Positions 51,292 to 60,902 are shown, numbered from the stretch's first letter. The stretch: 64,000 bases of DNA from Paraburkholderia sp. PREW-6R (GCF_039621805.1 NZ_CP155074.1:868001-932000), one strand, 5' to 3'. The notes: generated by a model from the sequence alone, not told the origin. Translations and numbers: made by a program.

Positions 51292-52986
51292 TCAACCGCC
51301 GGCGCCCGACGACGCGGCGACCGCCGCGCTGGAGGCGGGCGGAACGCCGGCTGCGGGCATGTCCTGCCCTTTTTCCCAGCCGCCGCCGAGCGCCTTGTAG
51401 AGCGATACGAGATCGGTGCTCACCTGCATGGTTCCCTGCGCATATTGCTGACGCGCCCGCGCGAGTTGCCGCTCCGCGTCGAGCACGTTGATGAAGCTGG
51501 TAATCCCCTTTCGATAACTGTCGCGTGCCAGTTCGAACGCCGACTGTTGTGCGGCGACGCTGTCGCCGAGCGAGTCGCGCCTCACCTGATCCGTGCGATA
51601 AACCACGAGTGCGTTGTCGACGTCGCGCAACGCCATCAGCACCGTCTTGCGATAGTCGAGCGCGGCTTCCGCCTGCTGCGCCTTCGACATCTTCAGGTTT
51701 GCGATGAGCGCGCCGCCCTGGAATATCGGCAGCGACACCGTCGGTCCGAACGAGTAGAACAGATGCGACCAGCGCGACAGATCGCTCGCATTCGTCGCGC
51801 GAGTGCCGACGGAGCCGGTCAGCGACACGTCCGGGTAGAACTGCGCAACCGCGACGCCGACGCTTGCCGTCGCCGCATGCAAGGAGGCCTCGGCACGGCG
51901 GATGTCCGGACGCCGGCGCGCGAGGGTGGACGGCAGGCCGATCGGCACGGCGGGCGGCACGGGCGGCACCACGCCGGCCGCCGAGAGTTGGGCTTCGAGC
52001 GCGCCGGGCGCTTCGCCGACCAGATAGGCAAGGCCGTTCAGCGCCTGCGCGATCTGTTGTTCGTACTGCGGCAATTGCGCTTGCGTCTGCGCGAGTTGTG
52101 CGGTCGCGCTTTTCAGATCGAGTTCGCTGGTGAGGCCGACTTTCGCCTGGCTTTGCGTCAGATTGACAATATCGCGCTGCTGGTCGATCAGGCTTACGGT
52201 GATGTCGCGCAACGCCTGCGCGCCGCGCAGTTGCATGTAGGTCTGGGCAACTTCGGCTTCGAGCGATAGCAGTGCGTCGTTGCGGCTTTCCACCGCGGCC
52301 TGTGTCTGCGCGTTCGCGGCTTCCACCGAGCGGCGCACGCGGCCGAACAGGTCGAGTTCCCACGAAGCGTCGAAACCAACCTGCCAGAGGTTGACGGGCG
52401 CGGTCAGCTGGTCGAGCACGTTATTCGCGCCGTTCTGCAGCGTCGCGCCCGCGCCGGGCGCGATCGCGTTGGCGGGCGAGTTGGGCGCACCCAGTTGATT
52501 GACCTTGTCGTACACGCCATCCGATTCGAGAAAGCCTTTTACGCCGAGCTGTTCGCGCTGATAGCTGCCCGATGCGCGAACGTCCGGCAGGCCCTGCGCG
52601 GCCGCCGTTTGCACCTGCGTGCGGGCTTCGACGATACGCAACACCGCTTCCTGCAAATCCAGATTGCTCCGTGCAGCACGCTCGATCAGAGCGTCGAGCG
52701 TCGGGTCGTTGAAGTTGCGCCACCAGCGCGGGTCGGGGTCGGTGTCGAGCGTCGGGACGGAGGCGACTTTCGCGTTCGACGATAGCGGATTCGATGCTGC
52801 GGCGGCCGACGCCGCGCCGGCCGACGCCGCGCCGGCCGACGCCGCAGCGGCGGTACGCTGCGTGTCGTGCCACTGGTCAGGCACGTCGGCGCTGGGTGCA
52901 TGAAAATCGGGGCCGACGCTGCACGCCGCAAGCAGGAGCGCGAGCGAAAGGGCGGTGAGGCGGGGACTGAAAGATGGACGCGTCAT
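51292..52986 (-). CDS. outer-membrane efflux lipoprotein (NodT/OprM-like)
   Basis: 564 residues. Signal with lipobox LLAAC (C22), then TolC-fold repeats (EAVLRIVEARTQVQTA and DLKSATAQLAQTQAQL). It forms the outer-membrane channel of the tripartite pump encoded upstream. It begins one base after the EmrB stop (TGA-C-ATG), so it is translationally coupled. Residues ~48-66 hold an AGAAS repeat coded by three 15-bp units (52805-52849). Confidence 0.92.
   Translation of the reverse strand: MTRPSFSPRLTALSLALLLAACSVGPDFHAPSADVPDQWHDTQRTAAAASAGAASAGAASAAAASNPLSSNAKVASVPTLDTDPDPRWWRNFNDPTLDALIERAARSNLDLQEAVLRIVEARTQVQTAAAQGLPDVRASGSYQREQLGVKGFLESDGVYDKVNQLGAPNSPANAIAPGAGATLQNGANNVLDQLTAPVNLWQVGFDASWELDLFGRVRRSVEAANAQTQAAVESRNDALLSLEAEVAQTYMQLRGAQALRDITVSLIDQQRDIVNLTQSQAKVGLTSELDLKSATAQLAQTQAQLPQYEQQIAQALNGLAYLVGEAPGALEAQLSAAGVVPPVPPAVPIGLPSTLARRRPDIRRAEASLHAATASVGVAVAQFYPDVSLTGSVGTRATNASDLSRWSHLFYSFGPTVSLPIFQGGALIANLKMSKAQQAEAALDYRKTVLMALRDVDNALVVYRTDQVRRDSLGDSVAAQQSAFELARDSYRKGITSFINVLDAERQLARARQQYAQGTMQVSTDLVSLYKALGGGWEKGQDMPAAGVPPASSAAVAASSGAGG
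52805..52849. repeat. 15-bp tandem repeat in the efflux lipoprotein gene
   Basis: Three in-frame copies of GCCGACGCCGCGCCG (the last differing at two positions), encoding Ala-Gly-Ala-Ala-Ser repeats in a linker behind the lipidation site. Confidence 0.8.
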
Positions 52987-52987
52987 G

Positions 52988-54574
52988 TCAATGCCCCCCC
53001 GCGCCGCCGGCGGCCTTCGCTGGAGAAAAGAAAATCGTCATCGGTATGCAGAGCGCGCAGAAAATCGCGAGTATCGCAAATACGTCGACGTACGCAAGGA
53101 TCGTCGACTGCGAAATGAATTCGGTGTACATGCGACCGGTGGCCGTTTGCATGGCCTGTGAAAACGGCACGCCGGTCATGTCGGCGATAGTTTGGGCACT
53201 GCGCTGGATCGAGTCGTTGTAGTTCTGCGAAAGGGTGGACATGTGTTCGGACAGATGAGCCATGCGAGCCTGCGTGCGCTCGCGGATCAGCGCGGTCGAA
53301 AGCGAAATGCCAATCGACCCCGCCACATTGCGGAACATCGTAAAGAGCGCCGACGCGTCGTCGTTCAGACGTGGCGGCACCGTCAGATAGGCGAGCGTGG
53401 TAATCGGCACGAACAGGAAACCAATGGCGAGCGATTGCGCGCTGCGCATTTTCACGAGCGTCGCGTAGTCGATATCCGGCGTGAGGGTATGCGAATAGGC
53501 AAGCGCGCACGCCAGAAGCGCAAAACCGGTGGCAACCAGAAAGCGCGTCTGCACGTAAGGCATCAACTTGCTGATGATCGGTATTTCCATGGTGATCAGC
53601 ACCGCGCCCGGCGATAGCACGAGTCCGGCTAGCATCGCGGTATAGCCGAGCTGCTGCTGCGCGAGCTGAGGCACCAGCACCGCGCTGCCATACAGAATCG
53701 TTGCGAATGCACCGATCGTCATGCAACCCAGCGCGAAATTGCGATCTTTCAGACAGCGCAGATCGACGACCGGTTTTTTCGCGTAGAGCAACCAGAACGT
53801 CGCGCCGACTATCCCGGCCACGGCTAACACTGCAAACAGACGGATGAAGCCGGAAGAGAACCAGTCGTCGTCTTCGCCGCGGTCGAGCATCACCTGCAGG
53901 CAGCCGAGACCGAGTGCGATCAGCGAGATACCGATGTAGTCGATCGACACCCGCGTGTCGCCTTTTTTCTTCCAGGGCGGATCTTCGACGAGCTGCATGA
54001 CCGCGAACGTCGTGAGCACGCCCACGGGCACATTCAGCAGGAATACCCAGCGCCACGAAAAGTTATCGGTGATCCAGCCGCCGAGCGTAGGGCCGAGCAC
54101 AGGCGCGACCACGATCGCGACCGCCGAAATCGAAAAGGCACGGCCGCGCTGCTCAGGCGGGAACGTGTCGAGAATGATCGACTGCTGGTTCGGCTGTAAT
54201 CCGCCGCCGAAAAAGCCCTGCAAAATGCGGAAGAGGATCAGTTGCCAGAGATCGGTTGCGATCCCGCACAAAAACGAGCAGATCGTGAACGCGATGATGC
54301 AGACGAGAAAATAGCGCTTGCGCCCCAGCAAGCGGCCGAGGAATCCGGAAATCGGCAGCACGATGCCGTTCGCGACCAGGTAGGACGTGAGGGTCCACGT
54401 GGCTTCGTCGTAGCTTGCCGACATGGTGCCGGCAATGTGCGGCAACGCGACGTTCACGATGGTCGTGTCGAGCACTTCCATGAACGCCGCCAGCGTGACG
54501 ACGATCGCGATCAGCCACGGATTGGCGGCCGGCTTCCAGTTTGAATTATCTTGCGTAGCGTCGGCGGAGCTCAT
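52988..54574 (-). CDS. emrB: EmrB/QacA-family MFS drug transporter (DHA2, 14 TM)
   Basis: 528 residues, about 14 membrane helices. N-terminal MEVLDTTIVNVALPHIAG is the DHA2 signature, with GRLLGRKRYF as motif A and VLGPTLGGWITDNFSWRWVF as motif C. A proton-driven pump that with the EmrA and outer-membrane proteins expels drugs or phenolics across both membranes. It follows the DUF4148 gene by 145 bp and the pump lipoprotein overlaps closely after it. Confidence 0.93.
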   Translation of the reverse strand: MSSADATQDNSNWKPAANPWLIAIVVTLAAFMEVLDTTIVNVALPHIAGTMSASYDEATWTLTSYLVANGIVLPISGFLGRLLGRKRYFLVCIIAFTICSFLCGIATDLWQLILFRILQGFFGGGLQPNQQSIILDTFPPEQRGRAFSISAVAIVVAPVLGPTLGGWITDNFSWRWVFLLNVPVGVLTTFAVMQLVEDPPWKKKGDTRVSIDYIGISLIALGLGCLQVMLDRGEDDDWFSSGFIRLFAVLAVAGIVGATFWLLYAKKPVVDLRCLKDRNFALGCMTIGAFATILYGSAVLVPQLAQQQLGYTAMLAGLVLSPGAVLITMEIPIISKLMPYVQTRFLVATGFALLACALAYSHTLTPDIDYATLVKMRSAQSLAIGFLFVPITTLAYLTVPPRLNDDASALFTMFRNVAGSIGISLSTALIRERTQARMAHLSEHMSTLSQNYNDSIQRSAQTIADMTGVPFSQAMQTATGRMYTEFISQSTILAYVDVFAILAIFCALCIPMTIFFSPAKAAGGAGGH

Positions 54575-54719
54575 GAGCGCACCGCCGTCGCCCGCTGCGA
54601 GGCAAGTCTACGCACACAGAAGTGGCCCGCGCCTGCGGACAGGAGCCTGTGGCGCGGTGCCGCGTCACACGCAACGACGCCGCCGAGCAAGACGGAGGCG
54701 GCCCGCGCGCGCCGCAGTG

Positions 54720-55013
54720 CTATTGCGAATTCTGTGCGCCTGGCGCCGGTGTTGCCGCACCGGGGCCGCCGTTGGCCTTCTTCTCCGCGTTCTGGATGTC
54801 CGACGGGTAGTTCGGATCCTGCGCTTCCGGCTTGTAACCGTTCTGTTCGAGTTTCTTCAGATCGGCCTTGGTGGATGCGCGCGTCGTCGTGCTGTTTTGC
54901 GTCGTCGCGGGCTGTTGCGCCTGCACCAGATGCGCGCCGGCTACCGTCAGCACCGTAGCGGTGACAAGACGTGCCAATGTGCGCTGCGTGCGACGGTCGA
55001 AAGTTGGACTCAT
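54720..55013 (-). CDS. DUF4148 secreted protein
   Basis: 97 residues. Signal ending HLVQAQQ, a linker, and DUF4148 (TKADLKKLEQNGYKPEAQDP then NYPSDIQNAEKKA). AAGGAGCCC stands before the ATG. It lies between emrA and emrB on the same strand, an unusual insertion in such an operon. The family has no known role. Confidence 0.88.
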   Translation of the reverse strand: MSPTFDRRTQRTLARLVTATVLTVAGAHLVQAQQPATTQNSTTTRASTKADLKKLEQNGYKPEAQDPNYPSDIQNAEKKANGGPGAATPAPGAQNSQ

Positions 55014-55145
55014 GATGGGCTCCTTGTGATTGGCCTGCATGGGATTTCATCAAGCACGCCGCGTGCCTCGACGGCCGCCGCGCCGGACATTGCCCGCTGC
55101 CGGTTTCAGCCGTGTTGCTCGCATTGATCGAATGGACGCACGCTG

Positions 55146-56420
55146 TCATTTCAGATACACCTTCGGCGTGACCGATAGGCCCAGACCGAGCGGCGGCTGG
55201 TCGCGCGGCATTCCTTCGTCGATGATGATTTTCACCGGCACGCGCTGCACGATCTTCACGAAATTGCCGGTGGCGTTTTCCGCCGGGAACGCCGAAAATC
55301 GCGAGCCGCTGCCAAGCTGGACACTGTCGACATGACCGCGCAGGTCGAGCTTCGGGTACGCGTCGACTTCGACTTTGACCTTGTCGCCGGGGCGCATGCG
55401 TTCGAGTTGCGACTCCTTGAAGTTCGCGGTGACCCAGACCTGCGGCGTGACGATCGAGAACAGCGATACACCCGCCTGCAGGAAACTGCCGAATTGAACA
55501 TTGCGGCGCGTGATCCAGCCGTCGGAGGGCGAACGCACTTCGCAATAGGACAGATTCAGTTGGGCCTGTTCCAGTTGGGCTTGCGCTTGTTGCAACTGCT
55601 GGCGGCGCTCCTCGACAGCCGCCTCGCTCTGGCGGATCTGCTGAGGCACGAGGCTCGCGGTCTGCTGCTGTGCGCGCGCCTGCTCGACGCTGGCGCTTGC
55701 CGATTGCTGCTGGGCGTCGGCGGTGTCGACGTTCTGTTGCGACGTCGCGCGCTGGTCGACCGAATGCTGGCGCACGTAGGCAGCTTGTGCCTGACGCAGG
55801 TTCGCCTCCGCCGACGACGTCTGCGCCTTCGCTTGCCGGTATTGCGCGGGATACTGCACCCGCGCGATGTCGAGTTGAACCAGCGCGGCTTGCAGTTGCG
55901 CCTTCGCGAGACCGACCTGCGCCTGCGCCTGATCGACCTGCGCCTGGTAGTCGCGCTTGTCGATCACGACCAGCAGGTCTCCCTTGTGAACATAGGTATT
56001 GTCGTTAACGGCGAGCTGCACCACGTAGCCCGACACTTTCGGCGCCATCGTGATCGCGTTACCGTCGGTGTACGCGTCATCGGTCGTCACTTCGTTGCGT
56101 GTCGCGAACCACCAGACGAACGCGACAATCGCGAGCAGGATCACGATCGCGGCGAGAATGATGATCGGCTTCTTGCCCGGCTTCTTGCGCTTGCCGTCGT
56201 CGTCACCGTTGTTGTTCTTATCATTGCCCTTGCCGTCGTCTTTGCCGTCGTCGCCGTCCTTGTCCTTGTCCTTGTCCTTGTCCTTGTCCTTGTCCTTATC
56301 CTGGTCCTGGTCCCTGTCTTTTTCCCTGTCGTGATTGTCGTCGTTCTGATTGCCGGACCTGTCGTCCTTGCGTTCTTTCTGGTCCTGAGTGTCCTGAGCG
56401 GAGTCGGTCTCGTCTGGCAT
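55146..56420 (-). CDS. emrA: EmrA-like membrane fusion protein with KD-repeat tail
   Basis: 424 residues. A highly charged ~80-residue cytoplasmic N-terminus (DKDKDK-type, then GDDGKDD) precedes one membrane helix (about 85-107, PIIILAAIVILLAIVAFVWWF). A HlyD-type coiled-coil hairpin with long Gln/Ala-rich heptads (~160-300) and a beta-barrel/lipoyl part (SPSDGWITRRNVQ) follow. It links the inner-membrane EmrB pump to the outer-membrane channel. The KD tail is coded by a hexanucleotide array and is far longer than in usual EmrA. Confidence 0.9.
   Translation of the reverse strand: MPDETDSAQDTQDQKERKDDRSGNQNDDNHDREKDRDQDQDKDKDKDKDKDKDKDGDDGKDDGKGNDKNNNGDDDGKRKKPGKKPIIILAAIVILLAIVAFVWWFATRNEVTTDDAYTDGNAITMAPKVSGYVVQLAVNDNTYVHKGDLLVVIDKRDYQAQVDQAQAQVGLAKAQLQAALVQLDIARVQYPAQYRQAKAQTSSAEANLRQAQAAYVRQHSVDQRATSQQNVDTADAQQQSASASVEQARAQQQTASLVPQQIRQSEAAVEERRQQLQQAQAQLEQAQLNLSYCEVRSPSDGWITRRNVQFGSFLQAGVSLFSIVTPQVWVTANFKESQLERMRPGDKVKVEVDAYPKLDLRGHVDSVQLGSGSRFSAFPAENATGNFVKIVQRVPVKIIIDEGMPRDQPPLGLGLSVTPKVYLK
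56256..56297. repeat. hexanucleotide tandem repeat in emrA
   Basis: Seven perfect copies of GTCCTT on the plus strand, followed by diverged copies. Read on the minus strand it encodes alternating Lys-Asp. Unit length is two codons, so expansion or loss keeps the frame. Confidence 0.88.
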
Positions 56421-56467
56421 GGCGATTCTTTCCCGTCGTTGCGGATTTGAGTGTTACTGCAAGCGTT

Positions 56468-56499
56468 AAAAAACCGCCCGGCGGCGACCGCCGGGACGG
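56468..56499 (-). terminator. rho-independent terminator downstream of the 56584 gene
   Basis: Read on the minus strand: stem CCCGGCGG / CCGCCGGG with a 3-nt loop, extended by three further pairs past a bulge, then six T. It lies about 85 bp after the stop and before emrA, so it separates the two transcripts. Confidence 0.88.
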
Positions 56500-56583
56500 C
56501 TCTGATGCTACGTATGAACTGCTGACTGCGAATGACGGAAGTCAACGTGAACCGATAGGCACGATGACCCGGAAAACGTCCGG

Positions 56584-56766
56584 TCAGTGTTTCGCTTTCT
56601 TGCCGTTCGACGATGTGTCCTGACTGCCGGCGTCGTCGTCGGTGACGATCTTCGTCGTACCGCCGGTGGAAGGCGGATCGCTTGCCGGAAAAGTGTCTTC
56701 GACTTCCTTGTCGATCTGCTTTTCGGTCTTGTCGGCGTGAGGGTGTTTTTCCTTATGCTCTGTCAT
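56584..56766 (-). CDS. small acidic hypothetical protein (DTFPASDPPS type)
   Basis: 60 residues, strongly charged: MTEHKEKHPHADKTEKQIDK, then the conserved-looking VEDTFPASDPPSTGG and a Ser/Lys tail. No membrane segment. An AAGGAGTCACC site precedes the ATG. The DTFPASDPPS motif recurs in many proteobacterial stress-gene neighbourhoods (recall, not searched). Function unknown. Confidence 0.75.
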   Translation of the reverse strand: MTEHKEKHPHADKTEKQIDKEVEDTFPASDPPSTGGTTKIVTDDDAGSQDTSSNGKKAKH

Positions 56767-56877
56767 CGTGGTGACTCCTTCAGATGAAACTATCGGCCGG
56801 TTGGCCGAAGGTATTGAAAAAACAGATGGTTGTCGCACGAGCGTTCATGCGTCGACCACGTGCCCCTGATGCGCACT

Positions 56878-58482
56878 TCACGCGCTGTCCGCTTGCTTGC
56901 CAATGATTTCCAGTCCGTCCTCGCGTGACAGCCCGCCGCGCATGGCTTCGATCAGCCGCGCGGTGTGCGCCTGGCGTTCGCAGGCGAGCACCGCGACGAC
57001 CTTGTCATCCTTCACGTAAAGCGAGACGAAATCCTGCTGATCGAGATCACCGTCGACCACGATTTCATCCCACTCGCTCGCGTGACCGAGATATTCGAAG
57101 TTTTTGCCGAAGTGATAGGTCCAGAAATACGGAACGCCGGTATAGCGATGGCGTGCGCCACACATGTTTTCGGCCGCGATCCGTGCATGCTGTTGCGCGA
57201 CGCGCCAATGTTCGATGCGCACCGGTTCGAGATTTTCGTGCAGCGTGAAGGCCGCGATGTCACCGGCCGCGTAGAGTCCCGGCGCGGCTTCCATGCCGGC
57301 GTTCACCACCACGCCGCCGTCTTTTTGCAGCGGCAATCCTTCGACAAAGTCCGTCGCCGGCGCAACGCCGGTGGCAAGCAGCACGACGTCGGCGGCAACA
57401 TGTTCGCCATTGCCGAGCATCACTTCATGCACGTTGCCTTCCTCACCTTCTAGCGACGTGACTTGCGACTCCAGCCGGAACGTCACGCCGTTGCTCTCGT
57501 GCAACGCGCGAAACATTTGACCCGCGCGTTCGCCGAACTGCTTCGCAAAGGGCAGCTTCTCCGGCGAGATCACCGTTACGTGAACACCGCGTTTGCGCAG
57601 CGCCGCCGCCGCTTCGAGTCCGATGAAGCTGCTGCCGAGAATCGCCACGCGCAAAGTTTTACCACTTGCCTGGTTCGCGTCGCCTTGCTGATCGTCGCCT
57701 TCTTCGCCGGTTTCATCGAGCGCGTCGACCAGCGCTGTCGCGTCGCGCAGACTGCGCAACACATGCACGCCTGCCAGTTCGCAACCCGGTATTTCCGGCA
57801 GTTTGGGCACGCCGCCCGTGGCGAGCAGCGCAGTGTCGTAAACCAGATCGGCACCCGTTTCAAAATGGATCGTGCGTCTGGGCACGTCCAGACGCGTCAC
57901 TTTCGCGACGAGCCGCTCCACGTCGTGCTGTTCGAGCCAGTCGGCCGGCAGCAGGGGCGGCACGTCCGCCGGCGCCATTTCACCCGAGGGCACGAATTTG
58001 CTGAGACTCGTGCGGTCGTATGGCGCGTCGGGTTCGGCACCGATCAGCGTCATGCGGCCGCTGAAACCGTTTTCACGCAGCGCGGCACAGGCCGCTGCGC
58101 CTGCCGCGCCCGCGCCGACCACCACGTAATGCGGCTCGCGCGCGTCCGCTCTTGCGGCGGGCTGTCCGATCTTGTGTAGCGTGACCATCACGTCGTCGCC
58201 GCTCACCGTGACCTCGTAGCGGTCAAGAGGCAGCAGCGCCGGCGGCTCCAGCACCTTGCCACTGGCGACGTCGAACGTGCCCTTGTGCCACGGGCAGATG
58301 ATCCGGCCGTCGCAAACCGCGCCTTCTTCGAGCGGCGCGCCCGCGTGCGGGCAGTCGGCCGAGTACGCGTGGACAGTTGCGCCGTCTCGCACGAGCAGGA
58401 TGTTTTCGCCGTCCACCACGACACGTTGGGCGCGATCCGCGCGCAATTGCGATAACCGGGCGACGTGCCGGGCAGTAGACAT
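56878..58482 (-). CDS. Rieske-FAD pyridine-nucleotide oxidoreductase
   Basis: 534 residues. The N-terminal Rieske [2Fe-2S] domain has C44-P-H46 and C63-P-W-H66. From ~118 a glutathione-reductase-like flavoprotein begins, with the FAD motif VVGAGAAGAA, a second NAD(P)H Rossmann motif (ILGSSFIGLEAAAAL), ATGVAPATDFVE and the YAAGDIAAF motif. It resembles ferredoxin reductases of dioxygenase systems and the AIF-like group, with the Rieske part fused in front. Electron acceptor unknown. The ATG follows GAGGACC. Confidence 0.92.
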   Translation of the reverse strand: MSTARHVARLSQLRADRAQRVVVDGENILLVRDGATVHAYSADCPHAGAPLEEGAVCDGRIICPWHKGTFDVASGKVLEPPALLPLDRYEVTVSGDDVMVTLHKIGQPAARADAREPHYVVVGAGAAGAAACAALRENGFSGRMTLIGAEPDAPYDRTSLSKFVPSGEMAPADVPPLLPADWLEQHDVERLVAKVTRLDVPRRTIHFETGADLVYDTALLATGGVPKLPEIPGCELAGVHVLRSLRDATALVDALDETGEEGDDQQGDANQASGKTLRVAILGSSFIGLEAAAALRKRGVHVTVISPEKLPFAKQFGERAGQMFRALHESNGVTFRLESQVTSLEGEEGNVHEVMLGNGEHVAADVVLLATGVAPATDFVEGLPLQKDGGVVVNAGMEAAPGLYAAGDIAAFTLHENLEPVRIEHWRVAQQHARIAAENMCGARHRYTGVPYFWTYHFGKNFEYLGHASEWDEIVVDGDLDQQDFVSLYVKDDKVVAVLACERQAHTARLIEAMRGGLSREDGLEIIGKQADSA

Positions 58483-58742
58483 GGTCGGTCCTCGTACTAG
58501 GTGTTGAATTCCGGTGATGGGGAGCAGCGGGCCGCCATGCAATGTGCCGCCGAACGCTCGTGCGGCAGCAAACCTCGTGCCCACGGGAACAGTGCGGCGC
58601 GTGCGCCACGACGCCTGCGCACCGTGCTTGGGCGTTCGCCCGAAGTGCGGTAAATTTCCGTAAAAGGAATTAGCGCACGACCAGTGCGCATTGCAGTGGG
58701 GGTAGGGCGCGTTTTGACAAGAGTTCACCTTTCAGGGAGATC

Positions 58743-60902
58743 GTGACCGTGCAGCGTGCCGAACGTGTTGCCGTCGATATCCCTATGCCGTCGCGTAACT
58801 TCGCGGCCACGCGGCGCATGCTGCTGACCGTGCTCGCCGTCTCCATCCTGTTTCCGCTGACCTGTCTGGCCGGCTATGGCTACTTCGACTACCAGCGGCG
58901 TATTGCCGATTCGAATGACATGATCGACCGGCTCGCCCGCGTGGCGGAAGAGCAGGCAGCCAAGGTGCTGGACCTGAACCAGCAAATGGGCGCGCGCATC
59001 GTCGAACTGCTGGGCAATGAAGACGACGCGCAGATTCGCGCGCATGAGTCAGCGTTGCACAACAGACTGCAGGAAATCGGCGGCGATTTTCCGCAGGTGT
59101 CGTCGATCTTTCTTCTCGGCGTGAACGGTGCGCTGCTGGTGTCCAGCCGCGCATATCCGGCGCCGGAAATGTCCACGCGTCAAGGCGACGACTTTGCGAC
59201 CGCCAAAGCAATGCGGCCTGAACCGTACTTTTCGCTTCCCATCTACGGGCCCATATCGCAAACCAACGTGTTCAACACGCTGATGGGTCGCTCCGGCGCG
59301 GACGGGCAGTTTCTCGGCGTGGTGTCCGTGGCGCTGCGCAGTGACTACTTCTCGCGCTTCTATCGGGATCTGACGGGTGGCGACGCGTCGCTTGCAATGG
59401 GCCTGTATCGCCAGGACGGCAATCTGCTGGTGCGCTATCCGGCATGGCCGGCAGGGGCGAAGCCGAGTGCGGCGAGCCAGTTTGCCCAGGCACTGCGGGA
59501 CCGGCAGCTGTTCGGTCACATCCGTTTGAAATCGACCGTCGACGGCGTCGAACGTCTGCTTGCGTTTCGCCGGGTCGGCGACTACCCGTTATATGTGATG
59601 AGTGCGTATGCGACCTCGTCGATCGGTGCGGCGTGGCGGCAGCACTTCATGATGATCGCGGCGTTGACGGCGGTGCCGTGCGTGGCCATCTGGCTGCTGG
59701 TGATGTATTCGCTGCGTCAACTCGAAGCCGAGCGCCGCGCGTGGGAGCGCTGGCAGGGCGAAGTGGCGATGCGCCTGTCCGCCGAGGCGTCGAGCCGGCA
59801 ATTGCAGCGTATGGGCGCGCTCGGCAATCTGGTCGCCAACGTCGCGCACGATTTCAACAATCTGCTGATGGTGGTGTCGGCGAATGTCGAACTTGCGCGG
59901 TTGAAGCGTTTCAACAATCTCGAAAAAGAAATGCTCGCCGTGGAACGCGCGACCTCTACGGCCGAAGCCCTCACGCGGCGGTTGCTGAGTGTCGCGAGAA
60001 AACAGCCGCTCAAGCAGGAGCCAGTGGATCTCGCCCACTGGCTGCCCGCCGCCGCGCCGCTGATCAACGCGGCGCTCGGCGATAACGTCGAACTTGCGTT
60101 GAACATGGTCGACCAGGTGTGGCCGGTGCTCACGGATCCGACCGATCTCGAATTCGCGATCATGAACCTTGCGGTCAACGCCCGCGATGCGATGCCGCGC
60201 GGCGGCCGTTTCGTCATCCGCTGCCAGAATAATCGGCTGGTCGGCAGCGACACGTTGCTGCCCGACGGCGAATACGTGTTGATTGCCTGCACCGACGACG
60301 GCGAAGGCATGCCTGAGGCCGTCTTGCGTCGTGCGTTCGAGCCGCTTTTCACGACCAAGTTGCGCGGCTCCGGAACGGGCCTGGGCCTCGCGCAGGTGCT
60401 CGCCGTGTGCGAACAGGCGGGCGGCACGGCAAGGATCGATAGCGTGCCGGGCAGTGGCACGACCGTGCGCATGTATCTGCCGCGTTACCGTGAACGCCAG
60501 AAGCCGCAGGATGTGCCGGCCTCGGCGTTCAAGCGCGTGATGCCGGCTTCGACCGGCATGGTGCTGCTGGTCGAAGACAACGAGGACGTCGCCGCCGGCG
60601 TCATGGCCGTGCTGGAAACGTTCGGTTGCGAAGTGCGGCACGAACCGACTGCCGATCAGGCGCTGGATGTTCTGAAGGGCGGCGGACAGTTCGAACTCGT
60701 GTTGTCCGATATCCAGATGCCGGGCAAGATGAATGGAATCGATCTCGCGGAACGGGTCCGCAGCGCATACCCTGCACAGAAGATTGCGCTCATGACCGGT
60801 TACGCGGATGAACTGGAACGCGCGCGCAGGCTCGGGGTGGCGATTCTCGCCAAGCCGTTCAACATCGACGAATTGCATGCACTGGTGGTCTGCGAACCGT
60901 AA
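58743..60902 (+). CDS. membrane hybrid histidine kinase with dCache sensor
   Basis: 719 residues. TM1 (~27-47) and TM2 (~301-324) flank a ~250-residue periplasmic dCache-like sensor. The transmitter has H369 in VAHDFNNLL, an ATPase domain (DDGEGMP, GTGLGLAQV) and a C-terminal receiver with the phospho-acceptor in LSDIQMPG. GTG at 58743 has a site 2-3 bases away; a second GTG at 58749 has better spacing from AGGGAGA and may be the true start. Divergent from the Rieske gene. Possible targets: the lone receiver at 44.1 kb. Confidence 0.92.
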   Translation: MTVQRAERVAVDIPMPSRNFAATRRMLLTVLAVSILFPLTCLAGYGYFDYQRRIADSNDMIDRLARVAEEQAAKVLDLNQQMGARIVELLGNEDDAQIRAHESALHNRLQEIGGDFPQVSSIFLLGVNGALLVSSRAYPAPEMSTRQGDDFATAKAMRPEPYFSLPIYGPISQTNVFNTLMGRSGADGQFLGVVSVALRSDYFSRFYRDLTGGDASLAMGLYRQDGNLLVRYPAWPAGAKPSAASQFAQALRDRQLFGHIRLKSTVDGVERLLAFRRVGDYPLYVMSAYATSSIGAAWRQHFMMIAALTAVPCVAIWLLVMYSLRQLEAERRAWERWQGEVAMRLSAEASSRQLQRMGALGNLVANVAHDFNNLLMVVSANVELARLKRFNNLEKEMLAVERATSTAEALTRRLLSVARKQPLKQEPVDLAHWLPAAAPLINAALGDNVELALNMVDQVWPVLTDPTDLEFAIMNLAVNARDAMPRGGRFVIRCQNNRLVGSDTLLPDGEYVLIACTDDGEGMPEAVLRRAFEPLFTTKLRGSGTGLGLAQVLAVCEQAGGTARIDSVPGSGTTVRMYLPRYRERQKPQDVPASAFKRVMPASTGMVLLVEDNEDVAAGVMAVLETFGCEVRHEPTADQALDVLKGGGQFELVLSDIQMPGKMNGIDLAERVRSAYPAQKIALMTGYADELERARRLGVAILAKPFNIDELHALVVCEP

